This document shows positions 14,345 to 16,350 of a stretch of 16,350 bases of DNA, piece by piece. The stretch lies in the NCBI GenBank assembly GCA_034178705.1, contig JAXFQY010000100.1, forward strand, positions 1 to 16,350, given 5' to 3'. Position 1 is the first letter of the stretch. The number at the start of each line of letters is the position of its first letter. The DNA is from RUG12395 sp034178705. GTDB taxonomy: Bacteria > Bacillota > Clostridia > Oscillospirales > CAG-272. The notes below the pieces were generated by a model. It saw nothing but the letters and a program-made list of their open reading frames with translations. It had not been told where the DNA came from and did no database searches. Both the position numbers and the translations under genes were made by a program.

Positions 14345-15365
14345 ATGGAGTTTATAAGAAAATTACCTCTTCCCGTAGAGATAAGAGAAAAATATCCGCT
14401 CAGCGACGAGTGGAAGCAAAAAAAAGGAATTTGATTCTGATGTTGCCAAGGTGTTCATCGGCGAATCGAATAAAAAGCTTCTTGTTATCGGTCCTTGCTC
14501 GGCGGATAACGAGGATTCTGTTATGGACTACGTTACCCGTCTTGCAAAGGTAAGCGAAAAGGTGTCGGACAAATTGATTCTGATCCCCCGCGTCTATACC
14601 AACAAGCCCAGAACCATGGGCAACGGCTACAAGGGTATGCTTCACCAGCCCGATCCCAATAAGGATTCGGATATGCTTTCGGGCATTATTGCAATCAGAC
14701 ATTTGCATAAGAGAGTTATTGAGGAGACCGGTATGTTTACCGCCGACGAGATGCTCTATCCCGAAAACTATCAGTATCTTTACGACCTTCTTTCTTACGT
14801 TGCCATCGGCGCGAGATCGGTAGAGAATCAACAGCATAGATTGGTATCCAGCGGTATTGATATTCCCGTCGGTATGAAAAAACCCACCGGCGGCGACATT
14901 TCGGTTATGATGAATTCAATCATGGCGGCACAGCATTCTCACACCTTCTTATATCGCGGCTGGGAGGTCAAGTCATCGGGAAATCCCCTTTCTCATGCCA
15001 TCCTCCGCGGATATGTTAACAAGCACGGAGAGTCTTTGCCCAACTACCATTATGAAGATATTGAACATCTCTGTCGGGAGTATGCAAAGCGCGATCTTGT
15101 AAATCCTGCGCTGATCGTTGACTGTAACCATGCTAACTCCGGTAAAAAGTATAAGGAACAGGTGAGAATTGCGAAAGAAGCGCTTCACTCCTGCGCGCTT
15201 AATTCCGAGATCGGCAAGCTTTTCAAGGGCTTTATGATAGAAAGCTATATTGAAGAAGGATGTCAGAAGATCGGTGAGGGTATATACGGAAAGTCCATCA
15301 CAGACCCCTGCCTTGGTTGGGACGATACCGAGCAGTTTATATATTATATGGCTGAAAAGCTTTGA
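14345..15365 (+). CDS. Class I DAHP synthase, first step of the shikimate pathway, split by a frameshift in an A8 tract
   Basis: It joins phosphoenolpyruvate and erythrose 4-phosphate to 3-deoxy-D-arabino-heptulosonate 7-phosphate (AroF/AroG/AroH type). The true start is the ATG at 14345 with CGGAG 7 nt upstream (MEFIRKLPLPVEIREKYPL). That frame ends at TGA 14432-14434, and the rest (EFDSDVAKVFIGES to the stop at 15365) is in another frame. The switch lies in a run of eight A at 14418-14425; seven A would restore a 339-residue protein of normal length. All four metal ligands of the family are visible: Cys in IGPCSADNEDS, His in VDCNHANSGK, Glu in GFMIESYIEEG and Asp in SITDPCLGW. The substrate-site motifs NKPRTMGNGYKG and GARSVENQQHR are also kept. 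Without correction or slippage, only an internal GTG at 14451 could start the longer part. Confidence 0.9.
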
Positions 15366-15410
15366 GAAAACAAGGGTCTGTAGCAAAACTCAGCCCTAAA
15401 AAAGCGAAGA

Positions 15411-15457
15411 AAAACCGAGACGAAAGCCCCCAAAAAGGGTGCAATTGTCTCGGTTTT
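15411..15457 (+). terminator. Hairpin upstream of the transposase gene
   Basis: AAAACCGAGAC (15411-15421) pairs perfectly with GTCTCGGTTTT (15447-15457) around a 25-nt loop with a CCC/GGG inner pairing. It has the shape of a terminator and could stop transcripts entering the element from the DAHP synthase side, a common way for insertion sequences to limit transposase expression. Confidence 0.6.
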
Positions 15458-15458
15458 G

Positions 15459-15467
15459 TGGTATAAT
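15459..15467 (+). promoter_or_regulatory. Transposase promoter, extended -10
   Basis: TGGTATAAT is a perfect TATAAT with the TGn extension, directly after the hairpin and ~47 nt before the transposase ATG. A canonical -35 is not present at normal spacing, since the hairpin arm occupies that place. Confidence 0.6.
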
Positions 15468-15513
15468 GTAATTGAAGAAAAACAAAATCCCACAAGGAGA
15501 TTATATCACAAAA

Positions 15514-16350
15514 ATGAGAGGAATGCAACTAAAATTTGACGAAATATACGGAGAAAAAATAATACCGGAAAATGACAGTGTGAGAATGGTAGAAAAAATC
15601 GTTTCGGAGATGGATTTAAGCTGCCTTTACAGGAGTTACAGCCAAACGGAAGACCTCCGGCAACAACGCCGCAGACCATGTTAATGGTAATCCTATACTC
15701 TTGCATGGAAGGAAAATATTCGTCAAGAGAAATAGAATCCGCTTGCAACAGAGATATCAACTACATCTGGTTGCTAAACGGAGAAGAAGCGCCAAAGCAT
15801 TATGAGATATGAAGGTTCAGAAGCGAAAGACTGCCACTATGTGCAGAAGAACTGTTTTATCAATTGGTAAAGAAACTGCATGTAATGGATGAAATCAAAT
15901 ACGAGCATCTTTTTGTAGACGGAACAAAGATAGAAGCAAATGCAAACAAATACAGTTTTGTATGGGCAAAAACGGTAACGAAATACAGCGTAAGATTGCA
16001 AGAAAAACTTGAACGCAGAGCATCGGAAATGTGCAATGAATACGGAGTTATGCCGTGTGAGGCACAAGAACTGCTGAAAACGCTTGAAGAGCGTGTGAAA
16101 GTTCCCTTTGTTCACGGGAGAGGAAAAAGAAAGACGCAACTTCAAAGAGATATAGAAGAGTTAAGACAAATGCTCTCTCGAAAATCAAAATATGAGGATT
16201 ATCAAAAGAAATTCGACGGAAGGAACAGCTTCTCTAAGACAGATCCTGATGCAACCTTTATGCATATGAAGGAAGGTCATATGAGAAACGCACAGTTAAA
16301 GCCGGGATACAATGTGCAATTTGCGGTAGAGGGCGAATATGTGACCGGAG
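15514..16350 (+). pseudogene. IS1182-family transposase, frameshifted and with an internal stop, 3' end outside window
   Basis: AAGGAGA (15494-15500) precedes the ATG. The first frame gives MRGMQLKFDEIYGEKIIPEN...DLSCLYRSYS and then derails at about 15641, where one C seems lost from a C-run. In the next frame it continues as PNGRPPATTPQTMLMVILYS, YSSREIESACNRDINYIWLL and NGEEAPKHYEI, then meets TGA at 15810-15812 just before RFRSERL. After that the frame stays open to the window edge with FVDGTKIEANANKYSFVW, which carries the first catalytic Asp, and later HMKEGHMRNAQLKPGYNVQ. This order (N-terminal DUF772-like domain, then DDE domain) is that of IS1182 transposases. Two lesions make it non-functional as written. 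Confidence 0.85.

Larger units (their letters stand above)
15374..16350 (+). mobile_element. IS1182-like insertion sequence, left part (continues beyond window)
   Basis: The left end is taken at GGGTCTGTAGCAAAACTCAG (15374), 8 nt after the DAHP synthase stop. Inside are a hairpin (15411-15457), an extended -10 promoter (15459-15467), and a transposase reading frame that runs out of the window. The terminal sequence recurs in the small element at 12671. The right end and the target duplication are not in the window, so the exact left boundary is an estimate. Confidence 0.72.

Noticed and set aside
14338..14553. Short frame starting at the ATG at 14338
   Set aside because: Out of frame with DAHP synthase; the family N-terminus starts at 14345 after the ribosome site.
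15810..15812. TGA read as an amino acid (altered code or selenocysteine)
   Set aside because: TGA ends other genes here (stops at 1154 and 15365). The transposase has a second lesion and no selenocysteine element is apparent.

Overview
The window looks like a chromosomal piece of a gut-type, anaerobic Clostridia (Oscillospiraceae/Ruminococcaceae-like) bacterium. The basis is AGGAGG-type ribosome sites, near-balanced GC, Cys-rich repeat surface proteins with a C-terminal membrane anchor and lysine tail, oxygen-sensitive glycyl-radical chemistry, and a clostridial class I DAHP synthase. TGA is used as a normal stop, so the code is standard.

Layout. (1) 2-1598: a three-gene forward operon: the C-terminal end of a repeat-containing, membrane-anchored surface protein, a DUF6935-like protein and a small unknown protein. 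It ends in a near-ideal 20-bp hairpin terminator. (2) 1644-2349: about 700 bases without an intact gene. They contain a frameshifted scrap of a PacL-type cation P-type ATPase and then an AT-rich promoter region. (3) 2350-12568: one 10.2-kb forward operon with gaps of 27, 12 and 18 nt and one 20-nt overlap. It encodes a cytoplasmic GH2 glycosidase, a 1329-residue secreted and membrane-anchored beta-helix/GH43 protein, an SDR dehydrogenase, a glycyl radical enzyme (GRE) and its radical-SAM activase. (4) 12671-12767: a small palindromic element whose ends resemble the end of the insertion sequence further right. (5) 12785-14065: a reverse two-gene operon, an alpha/beta-hydrolase followed by a small lipoprotein. 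(6) 14345-15365: a DAHP synthase gene split by a frameshift in an A8 tract. (7) 15374 to the end: the left part of an IS1182-like insertion sequence with a broken transposase.

The most interesting part is region 3. My reading is that the surface protein binds or trims a plant or host glycan, the GH2 enzyme hydrolyses imported oligosaccharide inside the cell, and the SDR plus GRE transform the released sugar or a derived polyol, sugar acid or aglycone. The GRE has the Cys and Gly radical residues and the Cys-Val-Glu motif of eliminases. Other pocket positions differ from the glycerol/propanediol dehydratases I can recall, so the substrate cannot be named and may be new.

Several single-base frameshifts (DAHP synthase, lipoprotein start, transposase) lie in short homopolymer runs. 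Some may be sequencing or assembly errors rather than real gene decay.
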